A stretch of 64,000 nt of DNA, taken from positions 134,143,820 to 134,207,819 of the forward strand of contig BSWB01000003.1 in the NCBI GenBank assembly GCA_033239125.1. The letters are read 5' to 3'. The position numbers and the translations under genes were made by a program. The notes beneath the pieces were generated by a model. The model ran no database searches. It saw only the letters and a list, made by a program, of their open reading frames with translations, and had not been told where the DNA came from. The stretch comes from Fagopyrum homotropicum. Taxonomy: Eukaryota > Streptophyta > Magnoliopsida > Caryophyllales > Polygonaceae. Shown here piece after piece: positions 10,482 through 22,621 of this stretch. The first letter of the stretch is position 1. Each line of letters starts with the position of its first letter.

Positions 10482-10982
10482 TAAGTCTTGGTCAAGAGAT
10501 TTGATGTACATTGACTTCATGAATCACCCTAAACTCAAGTTTGAGGATTTTCCAATTTATGTTGACCAGATTAGGGCCGAGCTTTAGTACGTACGTACAT
10601 ATTTAGCTCATTTAGAAAATTAAAACAATTTGATTTACTTAGCTTACTTAGTTAAATGAACAAGTATGAGTCAAACTCAAGTATCTCAACTAATATAACA
10701 ACAATACCGAATATCAACTCATATAGTATCTTAAGAGATGTCGTTTGACCCAAACAGGCGAGTTTGGAACCGGTCTAAATTTAACCAAACTTTAAGTTCT
10801 GTTGGATAGTAAACAAGCCCAAACAAGTTCATGTACATAAGAGTGCTAGAGTAGAGTTGGGCCAAGAAGCCCACAAACGAAAAAAGCCCAAATAAACTGG
10901 CCCAACTAATACAGATTGGCCCAAATCATAGACGCTGATTATTCACAAGCTTGTTTCATAAAGATCTTATCTTGATCCATAA
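10482..10982. other. Intergenic spacer between convergent genes
   Basis: No gene is visible. The stretch must hold the 3' end of the HD-Zip transcript. A GTACGTACGTAC run lies near 10590. Confidence 0.4.
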
Positions 10983-12005
10983 TTAGAAGTTGTAAAGACT
11001 CCATTCCAAGGCTACAGAAAGGCAGCTATCTTCTCCCTGCTGCATATAGTAAGGGCTAGCAAGGCTGTAGTCTTCTAGCATCACTGAAGGGTTCATCGCA
11101 TCCATTGTTAAAGACGAGCTTGAGCTGTTCGTGCTCACGCTTGCGCCCTCTCTCAGCCTTCCGATCTCTTTCTGCGTCTCCTCCAACTCTTCCTTCAGTT
11201 TTAAAATCTACAACCCACACAATTATTACAGCAACAAAAATATTTCAAAATTTGGTTTATATTATTTTTCCGTTATGTTAGTTTATGTTTTATATCCAGC
11301 AGGTCTAAGACGTGGGGTCCGCACATATTATATCCTAAACCTAATTGCCAATATGAGTAGTCTAACATTTTTTTTTTTTTTTTGATAAAAAGAGCACCCA
11401 CTCCAAGCTAACATATATTACGTAGGATCCGACATCTGTACACGCGAAACCCGTGGGAGACTAACCACCCATATATCATCTATCATCACCGGAAGGACAC
11501 AAGGAGGAGGAGAATCCAACTTATAAACCCCAATATCACAAAGAAAAGCATAATTAATTGGCCAACGATTTGTCGTATATGTTAGGTTCAACGTGTTATT
11601 ATATTATAAGTGTCGAGTAAATACCTGAGTTTGAAGGGTACATTTGTCGAGCAAACAAGTGTGATGCAAAGCCTTGAGCTTAGAGTATTCTTCTTCAAGC
11701 CTCTGATTCTTCCAACGTGCCCTACGGTTCTGGAACCACACCGCCACTTGTCTCGGATCGAGCCCCGACTCGGATGCCAATTTCTCCTTTCGGTTCGACT
11801 CCAGCTTCTGCTCGAACTCGAAGCTCGTCTCAAGCATCTTCACTTGCTCTTCACTCAACTTCCTCTTCTTTGAGGCATCTCCTCCCTCTCTATTTTTCGC
11901 TTTTCGTTTCCTTTTACGCTTCTGCTTCACCTCTTTTATTATGCATTGATCATTGAGTTGTGGATATAGATGACAGAAAGGGTGTTCTTGAGCTTCGTCT
12001 CCCAT
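10983..12005 (-). CDS. HB21/40/53: Class I HD-Zip transcription factor, HB21/HB40/HB53 clade (two exons)
   Basis: Exon 1 spans 12005-11625 (127 codons), the intron 11624-11208 (417 nt, GT...AG) and exon 2 11207-10983 (74 codons plus stop), giving 201 aa. Residues 46-100 form the homeodomain, with recognition helix WFQNRRARWKN at 90-100. A leucine zipper with heptad leucines at 103, 110, 124, 131 and 145 follows and crosses the splice junction. A basic run KQKRKRKRKAKN at 27-38 is a likely nuclear signal. The sequence, small size and intron within the zipper fit the HB21/HB40/HB53 group, which in Arabidopsis acts in ABA- and auxin-related growth control, including axillary bud dormancy. HD-Zip I proteins dimerise and bind CAATNATTG-type sites. 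Splice sites were read from the sequence (exon end CTCAG/GTAT; TTGTAG/ATT). Confidence 0.93.
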
Positions 12006-12051
12006 GGTGAAAGGAGATCAAGTAGGACGATTGGAAGGAGAATGTATACTA

Positions 12052-12059
12052 TATTTATA
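12052..12059 (-). promoter_or_regulatory. Candidate TATA box of the HD-Zip gene
   Basis: On the minus strand TATAAATA lies about 47 bases before the ATG at 12005, which would give a very short leader. Confidence 0.5.
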
Positions 12060-12659
12060 GAGGATAATAAAGTACGATGACTAGGAACCTTAAGGGTGAA
12101 TTTTTCTTTTAAACATTGATAATTAACGAACATAATCACATGCATGCATATAATCTTCTTCACCAAAACGTCTGCAAAGTGGTTATCACTTTTAACACGT
12201 CTCCCCTAATTAGGTTAAGGTTGACACGTACTACATAATTCTTCAAATATTCATTAAAGTAAAAACAATTAACCCTTTTTTCACTCTCTTTCGAGGGCCT
12301 AATATTAATTTCACGTGTCGTACGTATACAAAGCAAGAAATTAAGTCCATAGCTTTGTTAATTACAAAAGTAAGCTTTTTTTTCGTATCTTGTTATTAGA
12401 ACTGGCCGGTCCAATCCGGTTGAGTAAACAAATGACAATAAGCATCCAATTAGGATACTACATTAGTCATAAGAATAAGATTAATATATTTGTTTAACAA
12501 TACTCTAGTCAATAGTGATTAGCCAAACAGTTACTTTTGAAGGTTGTAGCTCGTGGCTCGATAGATATTGGGAAAAGATCACTACTTTTCCAGATACCAA
12601 TCAATTTAAAATAATGAGATTAGGAGGATTCCATGAAGTTTGGTAAGTTATTTGACTAA
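12060..12659 (-). other. Upstream region of the HD-Zip gene
   Basis: No gene is visible. It contains CACGTG-like (near 12312) and ACGT-type motifs of the kind bound by bZIP/bHLH factors, but these are too common to interpret. Confidence 0.35.
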
Positions 12660-13094
12660 GTGGTTGTTTGGTTAAACAATGGATTTACAATTTTTGAGAA
12701 TTGGTTTTTCTAGGAATTGAATTGAATTAATGGGAATTATGATTGCTGAGAATTGAAAAAACATGTTAATGTGTTAAATTCATAGGCATTATTAGTTAAT
12801 GACGATTAGAACCCTCATTTTCAAATCCATTTATTTTTCTTTAATGAAAAAGGTGGGAGATGAAAATTTTAAGGGTAATTGGGAGATTTGATATCAAAAT
12901 AACACGTTAATTGTTTTGTTACCTAAGGAAGAGTGGGTAATTGTAAATACTCCATTTGAGGTGATTGGAAAACATCCAGTAAATTAGATTAATGTGTTTA
13001 TCATTTTTTATTTTACAACCAAACACCTTAATTGGATCTCATTTAATGGATTAATTTACTTTACTGAGTTTTTTACACCCAACCAAACAAGCAC
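12660..13094. mobile_element. Tourist-like (PIF/Harbinger) MITE, 435 bp, TSD TAA
   Basis: The left end GTGGTTGTTTGGTT and the reverse complement of the right end, GTGCTTGTTTGGTT, form terminal inverted repeats. TAA flanks both sides (12657-12659 and 13095-13097), the TWA duplication expected of PIF/Harbinger. The interior is AT-rich and non-coding. Confidence 0.82.
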
Positions 13095-13097
13095 TAA

Positions 13098-13448
13098 AGA
13101 GGTGTTCGGTGTTATAATTTTTTTTTAGTAGTTTAAGTTTTTTTGGGTAATTTTTAGTTTTTGGTTAGTTTTTTCGGTAGAGTTTTTAACGGTGTTGTAA
13201 AATATAAAAATTCAATGAAAGATATAATAAGTGTTTGATAGAAGGAGAATTTTATGGTGAATTTACTAAAAAGGATACATAAAATAATAAACAACTTACA
13301 AAAGTTAGAATGAGTTATAGGGTATATTGAAAAAAAATAATTGAAAATTCACCAATAATCTAAAAAAAGCTACTTCCTTAGTTTTATAATATATCAAAAA
13401 AGCTTTACAATAATATGCTAAAAATCCAATCTCCTAAATAATCTACAC
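13098..13448. other. AT-rich intergenic DNA
   Basis: T-rich and A-rich stretches without a reading frame. No repeat ends could be fixed. Confidence 0.35.
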
Positions 13449-14110
13449 TGATGAGTGTCAAATATAACATTTTTTAAAAACCCTATATGCATGCATTTCA
13501 TACCCCTTTTATTCTCTCATACATATCTATTTGGAAAAAAATTGTTTAAATAGTACCCCATCTTTTAGGTTGACTAAACTTTAGTACCCCGTCGTTTTTA
13601 AACTATTAGAACGGTACCTCACCTATTGAGCCCGACCAATGATTAGTACATGGATTACCATCTAGAAGTTGTCATTTATTTGATTGAAGAAAGTTGTAGG
13701 GTGCCCGTTTCACATACATCATCACTAATGAAGATTTTTCTAAATCCAAACTTTGAACCCCAACCCGAAGAATTCTCTACGACCTGGCAAAATGGTCTGT
13801 CTACAACCAACATGGTCGTAGGTATGCCGTTTGGAGGCTGTTGGTTAGCCGTTTCGACTACCACTGAGAAGGAAATTAAATCTTTCTATTGTAACTTTGG
13901 AAGGGTTATATTTTATGTAACCATATATTCCGAGAATTCCCCCTATATATATGTGTACGTCATCTGTAGAGTTAGATACGATGATTCATCCCGAATTAGG
14001 CATCACTCGAATTTCTCTTTACTTTAGCCGCCAAGTAATTGTTGGTTTTTCTTTAAAGGTTTGTCCTACTGGAATCAAACAATTGTGAGTTTATGTTCCC
14101 GTTTGAGAAC
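13449..14110 (+). repeat. Old LTR-like fragment, related to 32647-33330
   Basis: It begins TGATGAGTGTCAAATATAACA, which parallels TGATAAGTGTCAAATGTAACA at 32647. Further matches occur in the same order: a GCCGTTTGGAGGCTGTTGG/TAGCCGTTTCG segment (13821-13858, compare 33106-33125), and AAGGTTTGTCCTACTGGAATCAAACAATTG near 14057 (compare AAGGTTTGCCCAACTAGAACGAAACGATTG near 33283). It is probably a strongly diverged LTR of the same family. The end is uncertain. Confidence 0.55.
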
Positions 14111-14444
14111 CAGCTTATACTAGCTAATGGGAGCTTATTCTAACTTCAGCTGCCACTGTACATATATATCACTTGTTTGAGAACGACAATTGAAGGTAGC
14201 TGAAGAAGCTGAAGATAGCTTAAGGAAGCTGAAGAAATCTTGTTTTCCATCAACTCCCCATGGCCAGCTTATGGGAGCTGATGGATATGAATATTCTAAA
14301 ATTACCCCTGCATTTATTTATTTTTGTTACTTGCAATTCCTCCAGCCACATTCACATCTCCTCTTCGTCGATAGGTATCTCACTCTCTTCTTTACTTCTT
14401 CTCTTCTTATGTTTTTCTTCTTCTTTGATGTTATACCTAAAACT
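14111..14444. other. Intergenic, no gene recognised
   Basis: It contains short AGCTGAAGAAGCTGAAGA repetitions (14200-14240) and a CT-rich stretch (14390-14430). Short frames of 67-97 codons have no recognisable domain. Confidence 0.4.
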
Positions 14445-15845
14445 TGTTGGAGATTTGGGCTAAGTCTTCATTGTAACCGTTGAGCTTGTCTTGAGACAAG
14501 GTGCAATGAGTTGTTCACATGTGTGTCACTATGGTCCGGGTTGCGGGAGGCAATAAAGTGACCGGCACTAAGAACAACTAGTATTATAAGGGGAGTCGAA
14601 TCAAAGCAAGGTGATTCACGACAAGGTCAACTTGTGCTAGCTTTTAGAAGGCCGACGTTTGGGGCTTTTTAGCCACATTTTATCGGCACACCTTTGGTTC
14701 TTAGGCCTTATATTGGCTAAAGAATATGTGGTTAAAAACTGGGAGCAATCCAAGCTCAAATGCTTAGTGAATGTCAATGAAGCAGCTAGTGAGCTTCTTA
14801 AGGAGCTACACTAGCTTGAGCTAAGATATTGAGTATTTGAGGATCTTGGAGCTTACCCTAGCTATATTAAAGTGAATGAAGCTCATTGGAAGTGTTTGGA
14901 CCAAGAAAAATAAACTAGCTCTAAGCTAGCTCCGGGGAGCGGTTTTGGGCTCCCTATGTGGGCCTCGGGCCTTGGGCTTTCTAGGGCTTCAAGGCCCATC
15001 TTCCAAGTAACTTCCATTACCGATTTTAACCGCTTTTAACTCCCCAAAACCGTGGCCCCCTATGCCTATAAAAGGGAGAGCCATTTGCACTTGATTGGAT
15101 ATTCATTTTTGCAACAATAAAGCTTTTAGTTCCATTGTATTGACATTGGATAGGCCTTCTTATAAGCTTGTTTGCAAAACTCGAAAGACCAGTATAGTTC
15201 CTTTGTATTGACAAAGGATAGACATCCATCTTAGTTTGGTTTTGTATTGACAAAACCTAGGATTATCCTTTCTACAAAGTAAGACAAGTAAGTTTCTTAC
15301 TTAGTCTTTGTAACGTGTAGCGTTTTATCCCACTAAGGTATTTGAATATTCCCGGTGTAGGGGAGAATACACTTAGAAGGAAAATTTATTTATAAATGAC
15401 TCATTACATTATCCAAGTCAATGGTTTTAACATATAACAACCGGTTTATAAGACGTGTAATTGAACTTAACTTCTATTAGAGTTTTGTCTACTCCTTTTC
15501 GGAGATTACAAACTCTTGGTTGAGTTTTGTCTACTCCTTTGGAGACTACAAACTCTTGATTGAGTTTTGTCTACTCCTTTGTGGAGATTATAAACTCTTG
15601 GTTGAGTTTTGTCTACTCTTTGGAGACTACAAACTCTTGATTGGGTTTTGTCTACTCCTTTATGGAGATTACAAACTCTTGGTTGGGTTTCGTCTACTCT
15701 TTTGTGGAGATTACAAACCCTTGGTTAATAACTTGTTTTAGTTCAAGATAATTACATTAATTTGTTTGGCAATTGGGAGAACCGTCTACTCACATAAGTG
15801 AGACTACGACCCTTTGGTCTAAAATCGGACACCGAAAATCCAACA
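14445..15845 (+). repeat. Probable 5' LTR of the copia element
   Basis: The LTR begins TGTTGGAG and ends CCAACA, giving a 6-bp terminal inverted repeat. The promoter-like TATAAAAG is at 15067-15074. There is no partner LTR in the window, so the boundaries rest on the TIR and on the gag ATG 54 bp downstream. No standard tRNA-Met primer site is visible after 15845. Confidence 0.65.
15479..15722 (+). repeat. Six-copy ~41-bp minisatellite inside the copia LTR
   Basis: The unit GAGTTTTGTCTACTCC...GGAGATTACAAACTCTTGGTT recurs with starts near 15479, 15521, 15561, 15603, 15642 and 15684 (spacing 39-42 bp). Each unit contains CTACTCC...GGAG, a short inverted repeat. Confidence 0.9.
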
Positions 15846-15898
15846 ATCTTCTAAGTGTATTTATTGTTAATTGTTTTGTAGGATTGGATTGATCAATA

Positions 15899-16012
15899 AT
15901 GAGTAAGACGTTAATGACAGAAATGACTTCTCGTTTTGGGAAGTTGGATAAGTTTGAGAGTGTAGACTTTAGGAGGTGGCAAAAGAAAATGCACTACACC
16001 TAGACCGGCCGA
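15899..16012 (+). pseudogene. Copia gag, N-terminal fragment
   Basis: The ATG at 15899 opens a frame reading MSKTLMTEMTSRFGKLDKF, then FRRWQKKMHY, a typical copia gag start. A stop (TAG at 16001) follows. Compared with the family, several codons appear to be missing between this point and the PVDDMVEEI segment after the nested element, so the frame was probably already broken when the gypsy landed. Confidence 0.75.
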
Positions 16013-18772
16013 TGTAATATCCGGAATTTTTATTTCCGTTTAATTCCGAATCAAATCGGACTTCGAGCCGTTGACGGTTTTCCATTCTATCTAGCAATTC
16101 TTTCTTCACAAATTTTATCATTTTATGTAGAAGCTAATTCACAAAAAATGATAAAATTATATCAAGCTCTAATTCCTATAATTATTTATCATTTTATGTA
16201 GAATTTAATTTACATAAAATGATATAATTATATCAAATCCTAATTCTTATAATTATGTATTATTTTATGTAGAATTTAATTCACATAAAATGATAGATTT
16301 ATATCAAACCCTAGTTATTATAATTCATTCTTATCGATGACTTTAGACGAGATCATGACAAGATGTGACGAGATCATGAGCAAGCTGAGACGAGGCCATG
16401 ACAAAGCCCGACAAATCTGTAACAACCTCATTCATGGGCCTGGCAAGGCCATGACGAGTTTTGTAGATTTTTGACAAACTTTCGGCCCACTTATTTCTTG
16501 CCATATTTCAGCCCATTGTTTCTTAATTGGTTTGATTGTTCCCAGCCCTTACCTTAACCTTTCTTGGCGGATCAAGCAGCCCAGGAGGCCCAGCAATCAC
16601 ACCTTCAGCAGCCCACACACTCAACTGCTTAATGAAGCTTGCGGCAGCCTAGAAGAGTGTTAATTCCAGCCCATAACTCCATGAGATGCTGCCCTATCTT
16701 CCACATTGTAACAGCCAGCTCTTTCCCTTCCCTATATCACGTAACACCAGTGAATAAATGAGGCAAATCCACAGCTGAAACAACCCTACATTCACGCCAG
16801 AAGAGAAGGAGTTGCAACGTCTTTGCTTCCAAATGCACGTAAACCTCTCCTCCCCTTCTTCTGTATCGACGCAGATCGCAGCAGCCCCATTGAAGCACCA
16901 ACATTGCACAGCAGCAGCCCCATTGAAGCACCAACATTGCACAACAGCAGGAGCGTTCACCCTTCTGCACATCCCTTGCAACCTCGTGAGCCTCGTGGGC
17001 GAGTTTTATAGTTGAGTGTAACCATACTCTTTCAACCTTGCTTTCCTTCAATCATATGTGTACTTATAGCTGATGCTAAACCATCTTGGAACCATGTATT
17101 TCAGTCAAGAAAACAACAGCAGAGAGTTGTTACGTTTTTCTCAGTTTTCGGAAGTGACGAGCAGTCAACTTCGGTTCCAGATTTGGGTAAGTTATACTTC
17201 TTCTTTTTGGCTGAATTTTGGATATGTTGTAGTCAGTAGTACATAGTAGATCATACTAAAAATTGGGAAGAATCAGAGTTACGGTTTGAGAGTTATGATG
17301 TTGCAAAGTGACTCCTCATGGAGTTTTTTTTTATAAATGTGCTGAGTTGAGAAAAACAGCATGGGATCTGTTTTGGGAGATAGTTTTGAATATGATTTTG
17401 ATCTCTGTTTGACTTGAGTTTTGGATATGATTTAGTTGACATATTATAGTAGAACATATCAAAATTTGGAATAAATCCAGCGAATGGTTTAGGAGTTATG
17501 ATTTTTCAAAGTGTACTTAGAAATTTGACTAAGTATAGGAACATTTTTAGTGTTGTAGCCAACTTTAAGGATTTTTGTAGAAGTGATAATGGAACAGTTT
17601 TAGAAAATTCTTGCTCCTATGAGTAGATTAGATATCGTAGATAATTTAGAGATTTATTTTAGAATTTTTATAAGTTTATTTTAATTTCATATTTGAAGTT
17701 GTAGTTGGACCTTAGTGACTTTTCGTGAAATAGAAAAGTGGGTAGTTTCTCTTGTTTTACCTAAAATCATCCTAGGGAGTAGAATATGGTTAATTAGCCT
17801 CAAGTAAGAATTTAAGTACGTATTACGAGTTTTGGAAGTCTCGGGACCAAGGGTAAAATAGTCATGTTACCTTAAATAAGTACTGTAATAAATTATGTCC
17901 AAATAGGATCTTACAGCTTAGGAGTTTCAGACTTCTAAGTACCTAGGGAAATGTGTTGACCCACGTGCCTCCTTTGACAGGCAACTGAGTTTCTGCAGTT
18001 ACTGATTGAGTGGTGTTAAGAGAGGCGAGATTCGATTCTGGTAAGTCCACGGACTTACTTAGCTGGCTTTCTTGTATGAGTGTAATGTGTATGAGTGGTG
18101 TTTGCTAGTTATGATAAACAACGAAACTGGACTAGGCCGACTTTATTATTTACGTAATTGACCCAAGTGTATGATAACGGGTCGTGACATCATCTGCCTA
18201 GCTCTTGCGAGAGTCTAGGAGGTTCCCTGCGACCAGACCAGTCCGGTAGACGGTCAAATGCATTAGTACCATTCCGCGTTGGTAAACGGGGACAAGGGCG
18301 AGGTTTGGGAATCCCTCGTGTCACAACATAAGTATCATTAGTAATGACCTATCACCCAATTAGAGATAATAAAAGGATTGAGTGTTGCATATTGATTGTG
18401 TATTTGTGTGTATGTGCTTTTACCTTTATCCTTATGCATAGAATGTTAGCTAACGGTTTTATACCACTTGTAGATGCCTTGCAGGTTAAGACAGTTGTAC
18501 AGAGATCCGGAGGAAATGGTCAGTCGGGTCCACGTACTCATTTAGTTGGGGACGGGGATGTCTTCTGTTCTTCATATGCATCATTTTACTAGCTTTTCTT
18601 GTAAGGCTGATACATATTCTCCATGTATATATTGTTTACAGTTTTCAAATGTTTTAAATACTTTTGTGCCTTGTTGTAAGATCCAAGTAAAATTGTTGTC
18701 AAACTATGGTCGGGACCCATTGTGAGGTCCTAACCAGTAGCTCCCCGAGTTCTCAGAATTTGGGGTGTTACA
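16013..18772 (+). repeat. 5' LTR of the non-coding gypsy
   Basis: It is 2760 bp. It contains three hairpin-bearing AT repeats (16100-16330), a two-copy 33-bp repeat (about 16877-16942), the GTAAGTCC/GGACTTAC hairpin (18041-18058) and TTAGCTAACGG (18446-18456). Short ORFs inside it (near 16694-17239) are by-products of the LTR sequence; they recur in the right LTR. Confidence 0.93.
16187..16224. repeat. Perfect hairpin in the LTR (14-bp arms)
   Basis: TATCATTTTATGTA, a 10-nt loop, then TACATAAAATGATA. It is the middle one of three tandem ~80-bp repeats, each with a similar but less perfect hairpin, and is repeated in the right LTR at 23001-23038. Confidence 0.9.
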
Positions 18773-18775
18773 ATA

Positions 18776-18788
18776 TGGTATCAGAGTC
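18776..18788 (+). promoter_or_regulatory. Primer-binding site (initiator-Met tRNA type)
   Basis: TGGTATCAGAGTC lies 3 bases after the end of the 5' LTR. Confidence 0.85.
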
Positions 18789-21700
18789 AGGTTGGCAACA
18801 ATGGCACTTGAAATCTTCTGAAAGACCGATTGTATAAAATAACTAGAACCCGAAAGGGGTCTAAAATTTTCAAAACGGAGTTATGTTTTTACACGAGCAT
18901 AGTCGGGTTGTGGGTTAGTAGTACGTCGGACTACCATTGCTCTCCGTGGATCTCTACAACTTAGCATGATAGGTGTGTTAGTTAGTAGATAGACTTATAT
19001 CGATATGTTCTAATGTATGATTATATTTATGTATATGTATAGCATGTTAGTATCCTAAAGGATATAAAATATCCTTTAGTCGTGATATCACGAAGCGATT
19101 ATCGCCTCTCGATAAATCAACTGTGGACTTGATGAATCTCCAACACGAGGCAATGGAATCGGACCTTGAATTGAGTATTACACTCGGGTAGGCCGCTTGG
19201 TGATCCTTAGAATGCATCCAAAGAACAAGTGAGCAAGGAAGTAAAGTTGTGAAGATAATTTTTACCACAAGCGCAATTAGATGAGGAAGAAATCCCTGAG
19301 TCAACTCAGATAGAAGAAATAGAAGGTCATACAAGGGACTTGGTTGTATGAAGCCGAGAGATGAATTATAAGAACCATGCAAGAGACTACAAGAGTGCGG
19401 AGTAGAGATAACAATATTGGAACGAGCCAAGTAGAATTGAGTACAACCAAGATTGTGGAATCAAGGACATTACCATCGAGGCGGATGCCTCATAGACCAT
19501 TATGGGCATGAGAAACCAGAAGAGACAAAGTGTCAATCCGGGTATGAGAATCTAAGGTGCACGGAATGAAGACCTACAATTGAGTGTAAAAACGAAAAGG
19601 CAGACTCCACAAGCGTGGGGAGGTTTTGATCTCCTCAGAGATATAAGTTGTTCGAAAGAAACCGCGACGCCAATATCCAAAGAGTGGAAGCCTGTATCAG
19701 GGTCAACGGAGTTTCATGAAGGCGATATTACCACTAACTCCAGTGAAGAAATCTGTATGGGAGAACGACCTTGCTAGACTTGAGAGTCCAGGGTAACCCG
19801 ATATATCACGGGACCTAAGCCACTAACACAGATGGTCCATGCAAAAGGTCTGCAAGTGGATGATCATTTCGGCCATAATAATTTCAAAGACGGTTGCAAG
19901 CTATCGTGGAAACTTGAAACGACTCTTTATGCCAGATGAATTACACAATCGGACTAGAGAAATGGAGTTAGCCATAAGAAGCCAAAGAGTGGAAGGTAGA
20001 ACGAACTAAAGAAGTATAAAAGGATTATTGTGAGCAACTATTTACCTACTAGCTAAGGAAATTTTGACAGATCACAATTAACATGGACTGGAGACTTACA
20101 ACTTAATGTAAGAGCGAAAGATAGACTTCACAAGCCGGGAGACGTTTTGTCTTCTTTCAAGATAAGAATTCTAAGAAGAATCACAACGCCAGTATCGAAA
20201 GGATCGAAGCCCGGTAACATAGTCAACAGAGATTTGGAAGGAAATATTACAAACAACGCCGATTAAGGAACCGTGCTTGTGAGAATTGTGTGGTGGACTA
20301 AAGAGTCCAAGGTAACCCCATTTATAATAGAACATAGGTCATCAACATTGACGGTCCCTGTAAAGGGACTATAATTGGGAGGTAATTAAAGGTCATCGGA
20401 ACTACAAGACGCTTACCATCTATTGTGGAGTGTTAGGAATGACTTTTGACGTCAAGTGAATGTCACAGTGAGACTTGAGAAAGAAAGTTGTCCCAAAGGA
20501 AGCAGAAGAGTGCAAGATAAGACGAACTAAAGAAGGATAAAAGGATAAATCTAGTAGGTGATGTGGACAAAAAGTCTAATACTAGTAGAGGTATGAAATT
20601 GAGATAAGTCAATTATAGACTGACCGATGTCAACCAAGGACGTGCAAGTATGGTTTGGTATTGACGAGTTATGCGCCGTTAAGAAGAGATATTTGTGATG
20701 GTGGATCTATGGAGTAGTTGTACCGACGCCTTAGAGGATTTCCTTAAGTAGGCAGCGACAATCTTCTTGGATGAATTAAAGGTATAAAGAGAAAAGTTTT
20801 AAGGGTTACTTCTTGGCCAGTTAAGATCAAAATCCGGTCAAGTCAGGGAGTTTGGATCCGTGGTAGAAGAATTTAGAAAGTAAGCGGAAGAAGTTGTTTT
20901 TCCATCGTTATTTTATTTTCTTAAGGCAAATAAAGAAGGTACTTGGTACTTCATCCGTATACGACTCATAGTGTAGTTGGAAGAAAGAGTTTTGAGGTCA
21001 ATCATTTTATACTTACAGAAAAGGTCCTCAGGATTAATGAGTGACAACAGGATAATCAGAGTAGCGCAGCGGAAGCGTGGTGGGTCCTAACACACAGAGC
21101 AAGAAGCTCAAGGGTGTTGAGGGATGTCGTGTCGAGTTTAAGATGGGGATAGTTTGTGAAATGCATCCTAGTTGGAAGGAACGTGAGTTAGGCTATGTCG
21201 AGTTACTAAAAATGTTGTACGGAAACTTATGTGCATGTAGAGATAATAGAAGGAGGCCGGTACCCTATTATGGATCCGAGTGAAGAGTGACGGCTTTGCT
21301 ACATGTTTCCAGACAAGTAGTTTTGGAATTTCATACTAATGGAATACTCTAGAGTGAGTTTTCTGGATGGATTAGGAAAGAATCAATAATGTAATAAAAG
21401 TATTGTGCATGTCCTGCACTAGAAAGCTCCAAGTGAGTAACTACCATCCTGAGTCGAAGATACATAAGAAAGAGAAGCGACAGGATCATACTTTCAACCT
21501 AATAACAGTGCTTAAGGAAAGCATAATCTCGGAGTAGATTTTATGTTTAATGTTATGTCGGAACAGAGCCTAGTTGCGTTTTGAGTTAGGGGGATACTAT
21601 CGGGCTGGTAACATTGGTAGATAAAAGAGTGCACTGCTGATGGTATGTTAACAATTATTGAGTAGTCATGATCAAATAACGGTGTTAGGAGATCACTTTG

Positions 21701-22621
21701 TGTCTAATACCGTCATTCCGGACGTATTCTAAGTCACTTAAGATTTGGAAAATGCATGATAAACCTAAGTTTGAGCAAACGATATATTAAAGATCTGTAA
21801 ATAGTATAATAATGCCAGGTGAACAAAGAGGATGACCACTAGATTTGATTTTTAGTTGTCTCGAGTGTTAGACCTGAAAAGGGTAACGGTGACGATTCCG
21901 TACCTGAGGAACATGATGACTGAGTAATATTAAAAGACAAGACCAAGTGGGTCGTGATACAAAGAGCATTAAGCACTTGGTAAGTGTTGGTGATGTCCAA
22001 GACCTTTGACCTGATTGTGTAGACAGGACCTTTTCAGAAGGCTCGAAGCAAGTGGTCATAACGAAGGGAAGAAAGTTGAATAGATCATTTTCCGTAGGGT
22101 CATCAAAGGATCTAGAACTTCAGTTTTCCACGGAGACTAAGTTTGGGAACTGAGTTTGAGAATTTCAGTCGGAGAGATACCTACCACACACGAGTTAGGT
22201 CATCAGATTAGAGGATTAGGCAGTTGAGCCGGATGATACCGGTGAGACATCCGGTAACCACTCTAGAACGTGGTAGCAGCAGGCGCTTGTGATCTAAGTA
22301 CCTGAAAAGATCTGAGATTTAGTGGTTTTATGAGAAGCCGATAAGGCTACCTAAGACATTGGGGATAGCAAGAGACGTAACATTTCAAAGACCTATGTAG
22401 TGATAGTTGTAACCTCGAGAGTGACGAGTTAGGGCTTGACCTTGGATGTGTGATATTGTTTGACTACTTGTTTATTTCATGATTGAGTGCTTAGTCAGTG
22501 ATGTGTGCTTTTGATAACCTTGATGTGTGGGATACTTGGATGTGGAAACGACGAGACTTTTGTGTAGTGATCAAAAACACCCATTAGGTGTCTTAAAGGC
22601 CGATTAGGATTGTCTTACCCT

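Noticed and set aside
15479..15722. Regularly spaced repeats that could be mistaken for a CRISPR array
   Set aside because: Repeats are contiguous with no unique spacers, and the context is a plant copia LTR.
15520..15741. 73-codon frame with a CGDYKLLVEF-type repeat
   Set aside because: It is the translation of the copia LTR minisatellite; there is no reason to think it is expressed as protein.
16694..17239. Cys/Ala-rich 60-105 codon frames, also present at 23509-24087
   Set aside because: They are duplicated because they sit in the two LTRs of one element, and the Cys-rich pattern comes from the 33-bp repeat.
21077..21283. 68-codon frame in the interior of the non-coding gypsy
   Set aside because: No similarity to gag, protease, RT or integrase motifs, and not conserved in the related element at 47081-49045.
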